Source of the DNA: Streptomyces massasporeus
GTDB lineage: Bacteria > Actinomycetota > Actinomycetes > Streptomycetales > Streptomycetaceae
Direction of reading: 5' to 3'
Length of the DNA: 64,000 nucleotides
Assembly (NCBI RefSeq): GCF_014648995.1
Contig: NZ_BMSE01000015.1
Span: 124,001-188,000, forward strand
The notes beneath the pieces are model-generated. The model was not told where the DNA came from and searched no databases. It saw only the letters and a program-made list of their open reading frames with translations. The stretch's first letter is position 1; each line of letters opens with the position of its first letter. The position numbers and the translations under genes are program-made. Positions 1 through 8,806 of the stretch are shown here, piece by piece.

Positions 1-2
1 CC

Positions 3-236
3 GACGCCGTGCTGACCGAGTCGTATCTGATGTCCGCGGACCTCAGGGGCGCGAATCTCGAAGGCGCCGATCTGTGCGAGGCGTACCTCATCCTGGCCGA
101 GCTGAACGGCTGCCGCCTCGTGGGCGCGAACCTCGACGGCGCGGACCTCAGCGGTGCCGACCTGACCGGCGCGGTGCTCGACGCGGGCTTCCGGCGATCC
201 ACCGTGATCTCGGACTACCTCACGATCTGGCCATAG
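3..236 (+). CDS. Pentapeptide-repeat protein, C-terminal part
   Basis: The frame is open from the left edge of the window, so this is probably the 3' end of a longer gene and the GTG at 9 is probably internal. The visible residues are tandem A(D/N)L-x-x pentapeptides, for example ADLRGANLEGADL and ANLDGADLSGADLTG. This repeat is known to fold as a right-handed four-sided beta-helix. Such proteins have varied roles, including gyrase protection, and no specific role can be read here. The last residues leave the repeat. The stop lies 15 bases before the carbamoyltransferase start, so the two genes are probably co-transcribed. Confidence 0.7.
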   Translation, partial: DAVLTESYLMSADLRGANLEGADLCEAYLILAELNGCRLVGANLDGADLSGADLTGAVLDAGFRRSTVISDYLTIWP

Positions 237-251
237 CGAAAGGAGCTCCTC

Positions 252-2030
252 GTGATCGTTCTGGGCTACAACGGATTCGGCAAGTCTGCGGAAATCTTCG
301 GACGCCTCTTTCGCGCCACCGGCATCGACCGTCACCTGCTGTACGGCCATGACTCGTCCGCCGCGCTGGTCATCGACGGGAAGCTGGTCGCCGCCGTCGA
401 GGAGGAGCGGCTCAACCGGGAGAAGAAGACGTCGAGCTTCCCGGTCAACGCGATGCGCTGGTGCCTGGATTCGGCCGGGATATCCTTCGACGACGTCGAC
501 ACCTTCGCCTTCTCCTGGCAGTTCTCGCAGGACGTGCTGAACAAGATGATCGCCGAGATCACCGAGGACCGCGCGGCGTCCGTCGAGCAGAAGTTCGCGC
601 GCCTGGGGCGTCTGGCGGAAACCCACGAGGCGATGTTCAGCGAGGCCGCGACCGAGGCCGACTTCCTCGAGCATACGGGCCACAGGCTGAGCCCCGAGAA
701 GCTGGTCCGGGTCCCGCACCACATCGCGCATCTGATGACGGGATACCACCTGTCGGGCGGCACAGACGCGGCGTTCCTGGTCAGCGACGGCCGCGCCGAA
801 TGGCTGTCCTCGATCATGGGTGAGGTGCGCGACGGCGAGGTGAAGATCTTCGACGACATGACCATCGACTCGCGGCACTCGCTGGCGATGCTCTTCTCCG
901 TGGTGACGCGCTACCTCGGATTCGTCCCGAACAACGACGAGTACAAGGTGATGGGACTGGCCGGCTACGGCCCGCCGCCGGAGCCGAACCCGTTCCTCGA
1001 GCATGTGGTCGAGATGTGCCCCGACGGCACCTACCGGATTCCCTATCCGGCGAATGCCGTGCCCGCGTACTACGAGCTCTTCGACCGCATCTTCGGCGGA
1101 GATCCCGATGGCCGGGAGGAGTTCGACTACCGGGTCCGCGTGGCCAGTGCGGCCCAGCACATGCTGGAGACCGTGACCGCCGGCCAGATCCTGACGCTCG
1201 AAGCCCGGAGCGACCTGCCGCGCGTGATCTTCGAGGGCGGACTCGCCCTGAACTGCGTCAACAACAGCAAGCTGCTGGAGCGTTCACGCTTCACCGGGAT
1301 GGATGTCAGCTTCGGTGCCAGCGACGTCGGTGTGGCCATCGGCGCGGCGCTGTTCGCCAGCGGCCGGGCCGGCACACCGCCCCGGGTCGACACGTCGCCG
1401 TACCTGGGCCCGAGCTACGACGGTCAGGAGATCCAGGCGGCCCTCCGGCAGTTCGCCGACCAGGTCGTCTGGCGAGAGCTGGACCCGGCGGACGTGCCGC
1501 GGGAGGCCGCCGTCCTGATGCAGGAGCGCTGCGTCATCGGGTGGTTCCAGGGGCGTATGGAGTACGGCCCGCGCGCCCTGGGCAACCGGAGCATCCTGGC
1601 CAACCCGAAGTTCCCCGACATCAAGGACATCATCAACGAACGTATCAAGCACCGCGAGCAGTTCCGGCCCTTCGCCCCCGTGGTCCTGGAGCACCTGGCG
1701 CCCGACGTCTTCGAGCTCGGCAAGAAGACGTCCTCGCCCTACATGACCTTCGTGGTTCCGGTGCGACCCGAGTACCAGGAGAAGATCCAGGGTGCCTGCC
1801 ACGTCGACGCCACCTCGCGGATCCAGACGGTCACCGAGCAGAGCAATCCCCTGCTCGCCCGGCTGCTGCGGGAGTTCACCGAGCTGACCGGGATTCCCTG
1901 CTTGATCAACACATCGTTCAACGTCGCCGGCGAACCGATCGTCTGCTCGCCCACGGATGCCCTGTCCTGCTTCCTCAAGACGGAGATGGATCATCTGTTC
2001 CTCGGTAACTTCCTCGTTTCGCGAATCTGA
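252..2030 (+). CDS. Carbamoyltransferase, NodU/CmcH family
   Basis: This 592-residue protein probably transfers a carbamoyl group from carbamoyl phosphate, through carbamoyl-adenylate, to a hydroxyl of a small molecule. The length is normal for the family. The N-terminal Kae1-like domain shows HDSSAALV (H33-D34) and the acidic run VEEERLNR. A His-rich motif HHIAH spans residues 156-160. The C-terminal YrdC-like part has YGPRALGNRSI and the terminal INTSFN motif. Family members act in O-carbamoylation of Nod factors, cephamycins, novobiocin and similar products. The GTG start at 252 follows AAAGGAGCTCCTC. A BtrH-like acyltransferase follows after 90 bases, so the pair may tailor one product. 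The acceptor cannot be told from sequence. Confidence 0.93.
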   Translation: MIVLGYNGFGKSAEIFGRLFRATGIDRHLLYGHDSSAALVIDGKLVAAVEEERLNREKKTSSFPVNAMRWCLDSAGISFDDVDTFAFSWQFSQDVLNKMIAEITEDRAASVEQKFARLGRLAETHEAMFSEAATEADFLEHTGHRLSPEKLVRVPHHIAHLMTGYHLSGGTDAAFLVSDGRAEWLSSIMGEVRDGEVKIFDDMTIDSRHSLAMLFSVVTRYLGFVPNNDEYKVMGLAGYGPPPEPNPFLEHVVEMCPDGTYRIPYPANAVPAYYELFDRIFGGDPDGREEFDYRVRVASAAQHMLETVTAGQILTLEARSDLPRVIFEGGLALNCVNNSKLLERSRFTGMDVSFGASDVGVAIGAALFASGRAGTPPRVDTSPYLGPSYDGQEIQAALRQFADQVVWRELDPADVPREAAVLMQERCVIGWFQGRMEYGPRALGNRSILANPKFPDIKDIINERIKHREQFRPFAPVVLEHLAPDVFELGKKTSSPYMTFVVPVRPEYQEKIQGACHVDATSRIQTVTEQSNPLLARLLREFTELTGIPCLINTSFNVAGEPIVCSPTDALSCFLKTEMDHLFLGNFLVSRI

Positions 2031-2120
2031 ACGAGTGAAGGCCTCCCTGATTCCGGCGTCCGCAATCGTACTTCAGGGGGTTGCGCTACGCTCTACGCGA
2101 AGGAAGGGAGAGCAGAACTA

Positions 2121-3107
2121 GTGTCGCTTTTAGAGGAAGATCCGTACGTCGGAAACCATTGTGAGTCGACCACCCTCGTGAATCTCTTGCGGCAGCGAGA
2201 GGTCGACCTGTCGGAGTCGCTCATCTTCGGGCTCGCCGGTGGTTTGTCGTTCATCTACTGGCGGACGAAGCAGATGCCGACCCCGTTCGTCGGTGGCCGC
2301 ATCAAGCCCGACACGCTGTCCGAGAATCTCGCGCATGCGCTGAAGTTGCGGCTGTCCGTTCATGAGACGTCGTCGGTGAAGCGGGCGAAGGAACATCTGC
2401 TGGCCGAGCTTGAATCCGGAACCGTTGTCGGCCTCAAGCTCGACCGCTATTTCCTCGACTACTCCACCGACGACTTCCGGTTCGCGGCCCACTACGTCGC
2501 CTGCGTCGGCCACGACGACGACCGTTTCGCTCTGGTCGAAACCCAGCCGCTCGGCCTGCAATGGGCCTCGGCGGAATCCCTCGAGACAGCGCGGAACGCC
2601 CGGGGCCCGATGAGTTCCCGCAATCGCGCCTTCACCCTGGATCTCCCGAAGGGCGGCCTTCCTGATCTGGGGAAAGCGGCACGCAAAGGCATCAAGAAGG
2701 CGGCGGAGGAATTTCTGAACCCGCCCATCTCCAATTTCGGATACAAGGGCATGCACAAAGTCGCCGACCTGATGCCCCAGTGGCTCGACGACCTCGAATC
2801 GCCCGCCGACAGCCTGCCCGAGATCCGCACGATCATGGAGGACGCGGGAACCGGCGGCGGCCTGTTCCGCACGATGTGGGCGGAGTTCCTCGCCGAGACC
2901 GCGGATATCACCGGCACCGGCGAGTACCAGGAGGTCTCGGACGCGTACCGTGAGGTGTCGAAGAAGTGGACCGAGGTGGCCGGACTGCTGAACGAGGCAG
3001 GAGTCGCGTCGTCACGGGAATCCCTCCACAGTGCGTCAAAACTCGTACATGAGGCAGCAGACAAGGAGCAGCTCCTGATGCAGCGCCTTTTGGAACTGTC
3101 GAGCTGA
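2121..3107 (+). CDS. BtrH N-terminal domain / DUF4872-type protein, likely acyl or aminoacyl transferase
   Basis: This 328-residue protein resembles the BtrH family, whose founder moves an aminoacyl side chain from a carrier protein to ribostamycin in butirosin synthesis. The N-terminal H-C pair (H13-C14 in GNHCEST) followed by a Gly-rich segment (FGLAGGLSF) is the family hallmark and probably carries the catalytic cysteine. The C-terminal half is helical, as in DUF4872. The GTG start follows AGGAAGGGAG at 2101-2110. The fourth codon is TTA (2130-2132), the rare leucine codon read by the bldA tRNA in Streptomyces, which may delay translation until development. The carbamoyltransferase upstream suggests a shared tailoring role. 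No carrier protein gene is visible. Confidence 0.75.
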   Translation: MSLLEEDPYVGNHCESTTLVNLLRQREVDLSESLIFGLAGGLSFIYWRTKQMPTPFVGGRIKPDTLSENLAHALKLRLSVHETSSVKRAKEHLLAELESGTVVGLKLDRYFLDYSTDDFRFAAHYVACVGHDDDRFALVETQPLGLQWASAESLETARNARGPMSSRNRAFTLDLPKGGLPDLGKAARKGIKKAAEEFLNPPISNFGYKGMHKVADLMPQWLDDLESPADSLPEIRTIMEDAGTGGGLFRTMWAEFLAETADITGTGEYQEVSDAYREVSKKWTEVAGLLNEAGVASSRESLHSASKLVHEAADKEQLLMQRLLELSS

Positions 3108-3152
3108 GCGGGCGGCGCTGTCGCCGAGCGGGATGGTGGTGGGGCCAGGACG

Positions 3153-3764
3153 TCAAGGGTGCGGGGCGGCACGGGCAAAGAGAGGGTCGAGCGGATCGCC
3201 GTCGTACCCGACGACGAGACATTCCGCGGCCACCGGCCCCCGGGCGAGCTCCACGAGCCGCGCCAGGACCGTCGCCGCGGACGGCAGCCCGGCCGGGTCG
3301 AGACCAAGAGCCCGGGCCGCACGGTCCCGTCGCCTGTCGAAGTCGGGTACGTCCTCCCGGTACTCGTCGGCGACGGCCCGGAGTTCAGCGTCCGTCCGCC
3401 CGGGAGCGTCCCGCCACCATGGCGCCACGAGAGACAGCCGCACCAACTCCGGCAGCCCGCGCGCGATCGGGCCGGCCTCGCCGTCGAGGCTCACGTACAC
3501 CACCGGGCGTTCCTCTCCGCCCTCGCCGACGAAGCAGAACGCATCCCCCGAGCCCGCCCGTGCGAACTGCTCCAGCCGTAGCCCGGAAGCGAGCCGGACC
3601 CCGTCCTCCAGCTCGTGGGAGTCCGGGTCCGTCGCGTCGAGGTCCGCGACTCCGGCGAGGAACGCGACGGCCTCCTCGTCGGCTCCCAGCAGAGGAAGCA
3701 ACGCGCTCCGTACATCAAGGGAGGCAGAAGCACCGGGTCCGGTGGGCGCGTTCGATCCGTTCAC
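3153..3764 (-). CDS. Hypothetical protein, possibly SUKH/SMI1-like
   Basis: This 203-residue soluble, acidic protein has no signal peptide or membrane segment. The middle (GSGDAFCFVGEGG, then a VVYVSLDGEAG strand) recalls the core of SUKH/SMI1-KNR4 immunity-type proteins, but the match is weak and no catalytic motif is seen. The start is a GTG at 3764 with a poor ribosome binding site, so the true start may differ. It lies opposite to both neighbours and seems to be a single-gene unit. The frame has actinobacterial codon use throughout, which supports a real gene. Confidence 0.6.
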   Translation of the reverse strand: MNGSNAPTGPGASASLDVRSALLPLLGADEEAVAFLAGVADLDATDPDSHELEDGVRLASGLRLEQFARAGSGDAFCFVGEGGEERPVVYVSLDGEAGPIARGLPELVRLSLVAPWWRDAPGRTDAELRAVADEYREDVPDFDRRRDRAARALGLDPAGLPSAATVLARLVELARGPVAAECLVVGYDGDPLDPLFARAAPHP

Positions 3765-4066
3765 CCGGCCACCGTAGCCGCGCAGTCGCCCCGGCGCATG
3801 ACTGGCGTCTCAGCCGATCTGGAAGCGCGATCTGAAGCGCAACTCCATCCGGACAATCCGCTGATCGAAGCACGCGTCATGGTGGGAAAGCCGGTGGCGG
3901 CCGGCATGAGGTCCAACGAGCGTCTGATCCATTGGGCCACGTCCCAGGCCCACCGACCACTCAGTACGGAGATGGTGCAAACGCCGGACGGGTGGGTACT
4001 TGCGTGCGGCGGCCCGTCGACGTCGGGCGGGTGAGCGGTGCGAGTGTGCGGAGTGGGGAGATCGTC
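3765..4066. other. 302-base gap with no gene
   Basis: This space between two divergent genes should hold both promoters. No convincing -10/-35 pair, repeat or RNA was recognised. The kinase frame is open back to 3932, but no good start signal lies there. Confidence 0.4.
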
Positions 4067-5470
4067 GTGGCATTGAGCGTAGTGCGGGACGCCCGGGTTG
4101 TTCGGGGTTGTGCCCGGATCCTGGCGGGCCGCTACCGTCTGGATGCGCTGATCGGTTCGGGTGGCGCGTCCGACGTGTACCGCGGTTTCGACCTGCGGCT
4201 GCGGCGGCCGGTCGCTGTGAAGATGTTCCGCGCCGGCACGGGCTTCGACACGGAGGAGATCTTCCGCAGCGAGGCCGAGATCCTCGCCCGATTGCAGCAT
4301 CCAGGACTGGTGACCGCCTTCGACGCCGGACACCATGACGGCGACGCCTTCCTGGTCATGCAACTGATCGACGGACGCACGCTGAAATCCCGCATCGCCG
4401 AAGGACCCCTGTCGTGCGAAGCCGTGGCGGCGCTCGGCGCCGCATTGGCCGAAGCGCTGGCTCACACCCACGAGGTGGGGATCGTCCACCGGGATGTCAA
4501 ACCGTCCAACATCATTCTCGACTCCTCCGACCGCCCCCACCTCACGGACTTCGGTATCTCCCGGCTGCTGGACGCGACCACCCGCACCGCCACCGGAACC
4601 ATGACCGGCACCGCGGCCTACCTCTCTCCCGAACAGGTGCTGGGTCGGCCGGTGGGCCGGCCCGCCGACATATACGCCCTCGGCCTGGTCCTCCTCGAAT
4701 GCCTCACCGGCCGACTCGAATACGACGGCGGCCCTCTCGAGGCCGCCATAGCGCGCCTGCACCGCCCGCCCGTCCTCCCGGACTCTCTGCCCGAGGGCTT
4801 CGCCGGCCTTCTGCGGGACATGACCAGCCTGGAAGAGCAGGATCGCCCCACGGCCCGCGACTGCGCCCAAGCCCTGGCCCGTCTGGCCGGAACGGGCGCG
4901 GCAGACCCTGTCGCGTCCGTGGCCCGGCCGGCGCTCAGCGCGGTGCCTCCCACAACCGCGGAGCCCGCCGACAGCACACACCGGAGCTTGACGCCGGTCG
5001 TAGAAGCACCCTCTGCCTCGCACGCTTCGACAGGCCTCCCGGAGGACCTGCCCCGCTCCGCCTCCACACGCGGCCGCCTTCGAATGCGAGGGGCGGCGGC
5101 CGCACTGGCCGCCCTTGTCGCCGCAGGCCTGGTGGTCACCGACGGCTCTTCACCCCGCGACACCGCCAGAAAGGCGGCCCCGTCCGCCCCTGACCCGGTC
5201 GCCCCTTCCTCGCGCCCGGACACCCCTGCTCACCACGACGACACGTCCTCCGCCCCGGTCACCCCGCCACCCTCGCGCAGCCCCTCCGCCTCCGCTCAGC
5301 CGCTGCGCGACGCCGTACCAACGCTCCACGAGCATCCGCCCGTTGACAGCTCGCCGCGCACCACGCACCCCGTGGGCAAGACTGTGGGGAAGGGCAGCGC
5401 GAAGGGCCTCGACCAACCGCCGGGGCAGGCCCGCTTGAAGCAGAAAGGCAAGAAGCCCCGCTCACGTTGA
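4067..5470 (+). CDS. Membrane-anchored Ser/Thr protein kinase (PknB-like, no PASTA repeats)
   Basis: This 467-residue protein is a Hanks-type kinase with a glycine loop (GSGGASDVYRG), the ATP lysine K52 (VAVKMF), the catalytic loop HRDVKPSN with D143, DFG at D161, and SPEQ in place of APE. After the kinase domain comes a linker, one hydrophobic helix at about 343-361 (AALAALVAAGLVV) and a Pro/Ser/Thr-rich tail that would lie outside the cell. The GTG start at 4067 is chosen because GGGGAG sits 6 bases upstream; the frame is open further back without a better signal. The last nine bases overlap the end of the convergent oxidoreductase gene. Substrate and signal are unknown. Confidence 0.9.
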   Translation: MALSVVRDARVVRGCARILAGRYRLDALIGSGGASDVYRGFDLRLRRPVAVKMFRAGTGFDTEEIFRSEAEILARLQHPGLVTAFDAGHHDGDAFLVMQLIDGRTLKSRIAEGPLSCEAVAALGAALAEALAHTHEVGIVHRDVKPSNIILDSSDRPHLTDFGISRLLDATTRTATGTMTGTAAYLSPEQVLGRPVGRPADIYALGLVLLECLTGRLEYDGGPLEAAIARLHRPPVLPDSLPEGFAGLLRDMTSLEEQDRPTARDCAQALARLAGTGAADPVASVARPALSAVPPTTAEPADSTHRSLTPVVEAPSASHASTGLPEDLPRSASTRGRLRMRGAAAALAALVAAGLVVTDGSSPRDTARKAAPSAPDPVAPSSRPDTPAHHDDTSSAPVTPPPSRSPSASAQPLRDAVPTLHEHPPVDSSPRTTHPVGKTVGKGSAKGLDQPPGQARLKQKGKKPRSR

Positions 5471-6151
5471 CGGACGTTCGCCGCGGTGGACGACGGTTAC
5501 GTGCTGGTCGGGCCCAGGGGTCTCGAGTTCGTCGACGACGGCGACGGCCAAGTCCTCGGCGCTGATCCAGGATCGGCCGTCGGCGCCGATGAGGAGGGTG
5601 TCGGTGCCCCGTCGATAGCCGCCGGTCCGTATGCCGGGTTCGAGCACTGCCGGTGGACTCAGATAGACCCAATCGGCTCCGGCGTGGGACTGGCACGTTC
5701 GCAGCTGGGCGACTCCGGCGGCGGCGACGGCCTTGATGCCGGCCGGCACGAACGCCGTGTTGTCGGCGACCAGCAGCTGCGAGTCGTCGGGGCTGCGCAA
5801 AGCCCCGGCGCCGCCGACCACCAGGGCGCGGATGCCGAGCTCCGCGGCGATGTCCAGCACGGTACGGGTCGTGCCGACCAGGAACTCCTCGTCGACCGGC
5901 ATGGTCCGCACGGCGAGGACGACGGCGTCCACACCGCCGTGCAAGGCGGAGCCCGCGAGCGCCTCGCGTACGGCGCGTGCATCGTTCGCGTCGACCCCGA
6001 CCGGTGTCACATTCGGGCTCCCCGCAGTCCGACCCACGGATCTCCGAGACAGGGCGATCACCCGGCGCCCGCGTGCACTTGCCTCGTCGACCACCCTGCT
6101 GCCGACCATTCCGGTCGCGCCCAGCACAGCGATTCTCATGTCCGTCCTCAT
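5462..6151 (-). CDS. NAD(P)-binding oxidoreductase, atypical SDR (NmrA/NAD(P)H-binding type)
   Basis: This 229-residue Rossmann protein opens with the dinucleotide-binding motif VLGATGMVGSRVV. It resembles the NAD(P)H-binding family of flavin reductase or NmrA-like proteins with an incomplete catalytic centre. The ATG at 6151 overlaps the TGA of the transporter gene by four bases (ATGA), which points to coupled translation; a second ATG at 6139 (MRIAVLG) is also possible. The pair is likely controlled by the divergent LysR gene. The 3' end overlaps the convergent kinase gene by nine bases. The substrate is unknown. Confidence 0.85.
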   Translation of the reverse strand: MRTDMRIAVLGATGMVGSRVVDEASARGRRVIALSRRSVGRTAGSPNVTPVGVDANDARAVREALAGSALHGGVDAVVLAVRTMPVDEEFLVGTTRTVLDIAAELGIRALVVGGAGALRSPDDSQLLVADNTAFVPAGIKAVAAAGVAQLRTCQSHAGADWVYLSPPAVLEPGIRTGGYRRGTDTLLIGADGRSWISAEDLAVAVVDELETPGPDQHVTVVHRGERPST

Positions 6152-7140
6152 CGGGTCTCTCCTTCTCGTACGTGGCCGGCACGCGATGCGGTCTTCTCGG
6201 CGCGCGCAGTTGCCGACCGGTCACGGCCCCATCGGCCGGTCGGTTTCGGGGAATCGAGCTGAGCCGCGAGCAACGCGGCCAGCGCAAGGACGAAGCCACA
6301 CATCTGCACCGCACTCAGCGATTCGCCCAGCGCGACGCCGATGACGGCCGCAACCAGCGGGGACAGCAGCACCAGCGGTGCGGACGCACCGACCGGCAGC
6401 TTGCCGATACCGCGGAACCACAGCGTGGACGCGATCAGTCCACCCACACCGCCGAGCCACAGGTATCCACCGACGGCACCGGCATCGATGCGTGGCGGCG
6501 CGCCCTCGATCACGAGAGTGAGAGGCAGCAACAACAGGCCGCCCGCCGTCAGTTGCCAACCCGTGAGGGTCAGTGGCCCGACCCCCGCGGGGAGACCCCA
6601 GCGTTTGATCAGGACGATCCCGGCGGCCATGGTGGCCGTACCGCTGAGACCCGCGAGGACGCCGACGGCGTCCAGCCTGGCCTGCGGCCCCAGTACGACG
6701 AGTCCGACGCCCACCACGCCGAGCACGCCCCAGGCCAGTCGCCAGGCCGTCGGCCTGATGTGGAGCATCGCGACGGCCAACCCGGCAACCATCAGCGGCT
6801 GGCCGGCGCCGAGGGTGGCGGCGACACCGCCCGGGAGTCGCTCGGCCGCGATGAACAGGAGCGGGTACAGGGCGCCGATGTTGAGCGCGCCGAGAACGGC
6901 GGCCTTCCACCACCAGCCGCCCCGGGGGAGCCCTCGGGTGATCGCCAGCGCGAACAGCCCGCCGGGCAGGGCCCGGAGCATGCCGGCGAACAGCGGATGC
7001 CCGGGCGGGAGCAGTTCCGTGGTGACGACGTACGTGGTGCCCCAGGACGCGGGGGCGAGGGCGGTCAACGCGAGGGTGGGCACATGCCGCGCGGAGGGGA
7101 TCCGTTGCGGGCCAGGTGCCCGTTCGGTCGAGGTGTGCAT
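6148..7140 (-). CDS. EamA/DMT-family transporter
   Basis: This 330-residue protein has about ten hydrophobic helices in two similar halves, as in the drug/metabolite transporter superfamily, and it probably exports small metabolites across the plasma membrane. Helices include TLALTALAPASWGTTYV near the N-terminus and AAVIGVALGES near the C-terminus; the tail is basic and cytoplasmic. The ATG at 7140 (MHTSTERAP) is preferred because the longer frame adds a non-hydrophobic stretch that runs into the LysR gene. It forms an operon with the downstream oxidoreductase (four-base overlap) and is divergent from a LysR regulator, the usual layout for a regulated exporter. Confidence 0.9.
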   Translation of the reverse strand: MHTSTERAPGPQRIPSARHVPTLALTALAPASWGTTYVVTTELLPPGHPLFAGMLRALPGGLFALAITRGLPRGGWWWKAAVLGALNIGALYPLLFIAAERLPGGVAATLGAGQPLMVAGLAVAMLHIRPTAWRLAWGVLGVVGVGLVVLGPQARLDAVGVLAGLSGTATMAAGIVLIKRWGLPAGVGPLTLTGWQLTAGGLLLLPLTLVIEGAPPRIDAGAVGGYLWLGGVGGLIASTLWFRGIGKLPVGASAPLVLLSPLVAAVIGVALGESLSAVQMCGFVLALAALLAAQLDSPKPTGRWGRDRSATARAEKTASRAGHVREGETR

Positions 7141-7184
7141 GTGTTGAAGTCTGAGAAGAACCCGTCCATGCGTCCAACACATGC
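7137..7184. promoter_or_regulatory. 10-bp inverted repeat between eamA-like and lysR-like genes
   Basis: GCATGTGTTG (7137-7146) and its exact complement CAACACATGC (7175-7184) are separated by 28 bases in the divergent intergenic region. The left arm covers the transporter ATG. The placement fits an operator for the adjacent LysR protein or a two-site regulatory element. This is inferred from position only. Confidence 0.45.
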
Positions 7185-7219
7185 TTGTCATCGCAACCAT
7201 GAACCAGGATCATGACTGC

Positions 7220-8134
7220 GTGGATCTCCAGCAGATGCGCTACGTCGTCGCCGTTGCCGAAACCCGCAATTTCACCCGCGCCGCGGAGCGCTGCTTCGTG
7301 GTGCAGTCGTCACTGAGTCACCGGATCGCAGGCCTGGAACGAGAGCTCGGGGTCAAGCTGTTCGCCCGGTCCAGTCGGCGCGTCGAACTGACCCCTGCGG
7401 GAACGGCGTTCGTCGCCGGCGCCCGCGAGTGCCTGGCCGCCGCCGACCGCGCGGCTGCCGACGCCGCTGCCGCGACCGGCGTGATACGCGGACAGATCTC
7501 CGTCGGCGTGATCGTGACGACGGCTGCCGTCGACGTACCCGAGCTGCTCCAGACGTACCGCGCCCAGCACCCGGACGTCCGCGTGGCCCTCCGTTCCGGT
7601 CGTAGCGATGAACTGGCGGCGGCGGTACGGAGGGGCGAGCTGGACATCGCCTTTCTCGGTGTGCCGCAGAGCGAACCGCCTGTCGGTGTGGAGACCGTCG
7701 TTCTCGGTCACGACGAGCATGTGCTGGCGGTGCCGGCCGGGCACCGGCTGGCGGACGCCTCCCAGGTCACGCTGAAGGAGATCACCGAAGAGACGTTCGT
7801 GGACTTCGTGAGCGGGACGCCCGCCCGGGCCCAGTCCGATCAGGCGTTCGTCGCCGCCGGGCTGGTCCGCGACGTCGCGTATGAGGCCGGCGTCGTGGAG
7901 CTGATCACTCGGCTGGTCGCACGGGGGCTCGGCATCGCGCTGCTGCCGTCGGCGTTCATCCGGCCGCGTGCCGCCGACGACCCCGGCCTGACGTTGATCC
8001 CCGTGGCCGACGGGCCGCGCCGGACCGAGTACCTGGTGTGGAACCGCTTCAACCCCAGCCCGGCCACGCGGGCGATGCTCGACGTGCTCGGGGTGGGAGC
8101 GCCCCATGGCCAGGCATCGGTCGGCGGCTACTGA
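7220..8134 (+). CDS. LysR-family transcriptional regulator
   Basis: This regulator of about 304 residues has an N-terminal winged helix (LQQMRYVVAVAETRNFTRAA, then QSSLSHRIAGLERELG) and a C-terminal periplasmic-binding-like effector domain from about residue 85. The GTG at 7220 is chosen because the protein then starts at the usual LysR position and AGGA lies 10 bases upstream; ATG 7199 and ATG 7181 are in frame. It is divergent from the EamA transporter/oxidoreductase operon and probably controls it and itself. The stop codon interlocks with that of the convergent acetyltransferase gene. The inducer is unknown. Confidence 0.92.
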   Translation: MDLQQMRYVVAVAETRNFTRAAERCFVVQSSLSHRIAGLERELGVKLFARSSRRVELTPAGTAFVAGARECLAAADRAAADAAAATGVIRGQISVGVIVTTAAVDVPELLQTYRAQHPDVRVALRSGRSDELAAAVRRGELDIAFLGVPQSEPPVGVETVVLGHDEHVLAVPAGHRLADASQVTLKEITEETFVDFVSGTPARAQSDQAFVAAGLVRDVAYEAGVVELITRLVARGLGIALLPSAFIRPRAADDPGLTLIPVADGPRRTEYLVWNRFNPSPATRAMLDVLGVGAPHGQASVGGY

Positions 8135-8589
8135 ATCAGGAACTCCAGCTCGGGCCGGTCCCAGGCCACGGCGGGCGGGTTCGCGGAGACGGTCCCGGTG
8201 AGCAGCGCGCCCACGCTGCGGTAGAACCCCTCGGCCGGAGGATGCGACACCACCCGGACGCGGTCCAGCCCCGCCGCGCGGGCCTCGGACTTCATGTGCT
8301 CGACCAGCAACCGCCCGATGCCGCGTCCCTGCATCCCGTCCTCGACGAAGAGCAGGTCCAGCTCCGGCGGCACGAGGACCAACGAGTAGAAGCCGAGCAC
8401 CCGGCCCGCGGAGTCACCGGCGTCGACAGCCACGAAGACCCGATGCGTCTCGACGTAGTCGGGCCCGACGCGGTAGTCCGCGACCATCGCCGCGTACTGC
8501 CCCCCGTAGGCACGCGAGCCCCGCACAAGCCGCGTGAGCCGCTTGACGTCCCGGGCCGCAGCCCGGCGTATGACGATCCCGCCGCGCAT
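8128..8589 (-). CDS. GNAT-family N-acetyltransferase
   Basis: The fold starts directly at IVIRRAAARD and includes the acetyl-CoA loop signature DGMQGRGIGRLLVEH, typical of GNAT enzymes. The protein has about 153 residues from ATG 8589; ATGs at 8610, 8619 and 8628 are in frame and none has a strong ribosome binding site. The gene is convergent with the LysR gene and overlaps it by seven bases. The substrate cannot be predicted. Confidence 0.88.
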   Translation of the reverse strand: MRGGIVIRRAAARDVKRLTRLVRGSRAYGGQYAAMVADYRVGPDYVETHRVFVAVDAGDSAGRVLGFYSLVLVPPELDLLFVEDGMQGRGIGRLLVEHMKSEARAAGLDRVRVVSHPPAEGFYRSVGALLTGTVSANPPAVAWDRPELEFLIQ

Positions 8590-8806
8590 GGATGTACCGC
8601 GCACCTGCATGTGGAGCATCTTACGCATCGCGAAGCGGCGGGTGAGTCCCCGCTGCGCACCGGGCCCCGGCTCACCAGGGGCCCTTACGGCGTGCCGCGT
8701 GCGCCTCGAGGAGTGTGGCGGCTCAAGTAAGCTACCGCTCGGTAATTTTCAGGGGGAGTTCTCGTCCGGTGGCTCTGGGCTGATAGAAGCGATGGAGAGG
8801 ATGTAA

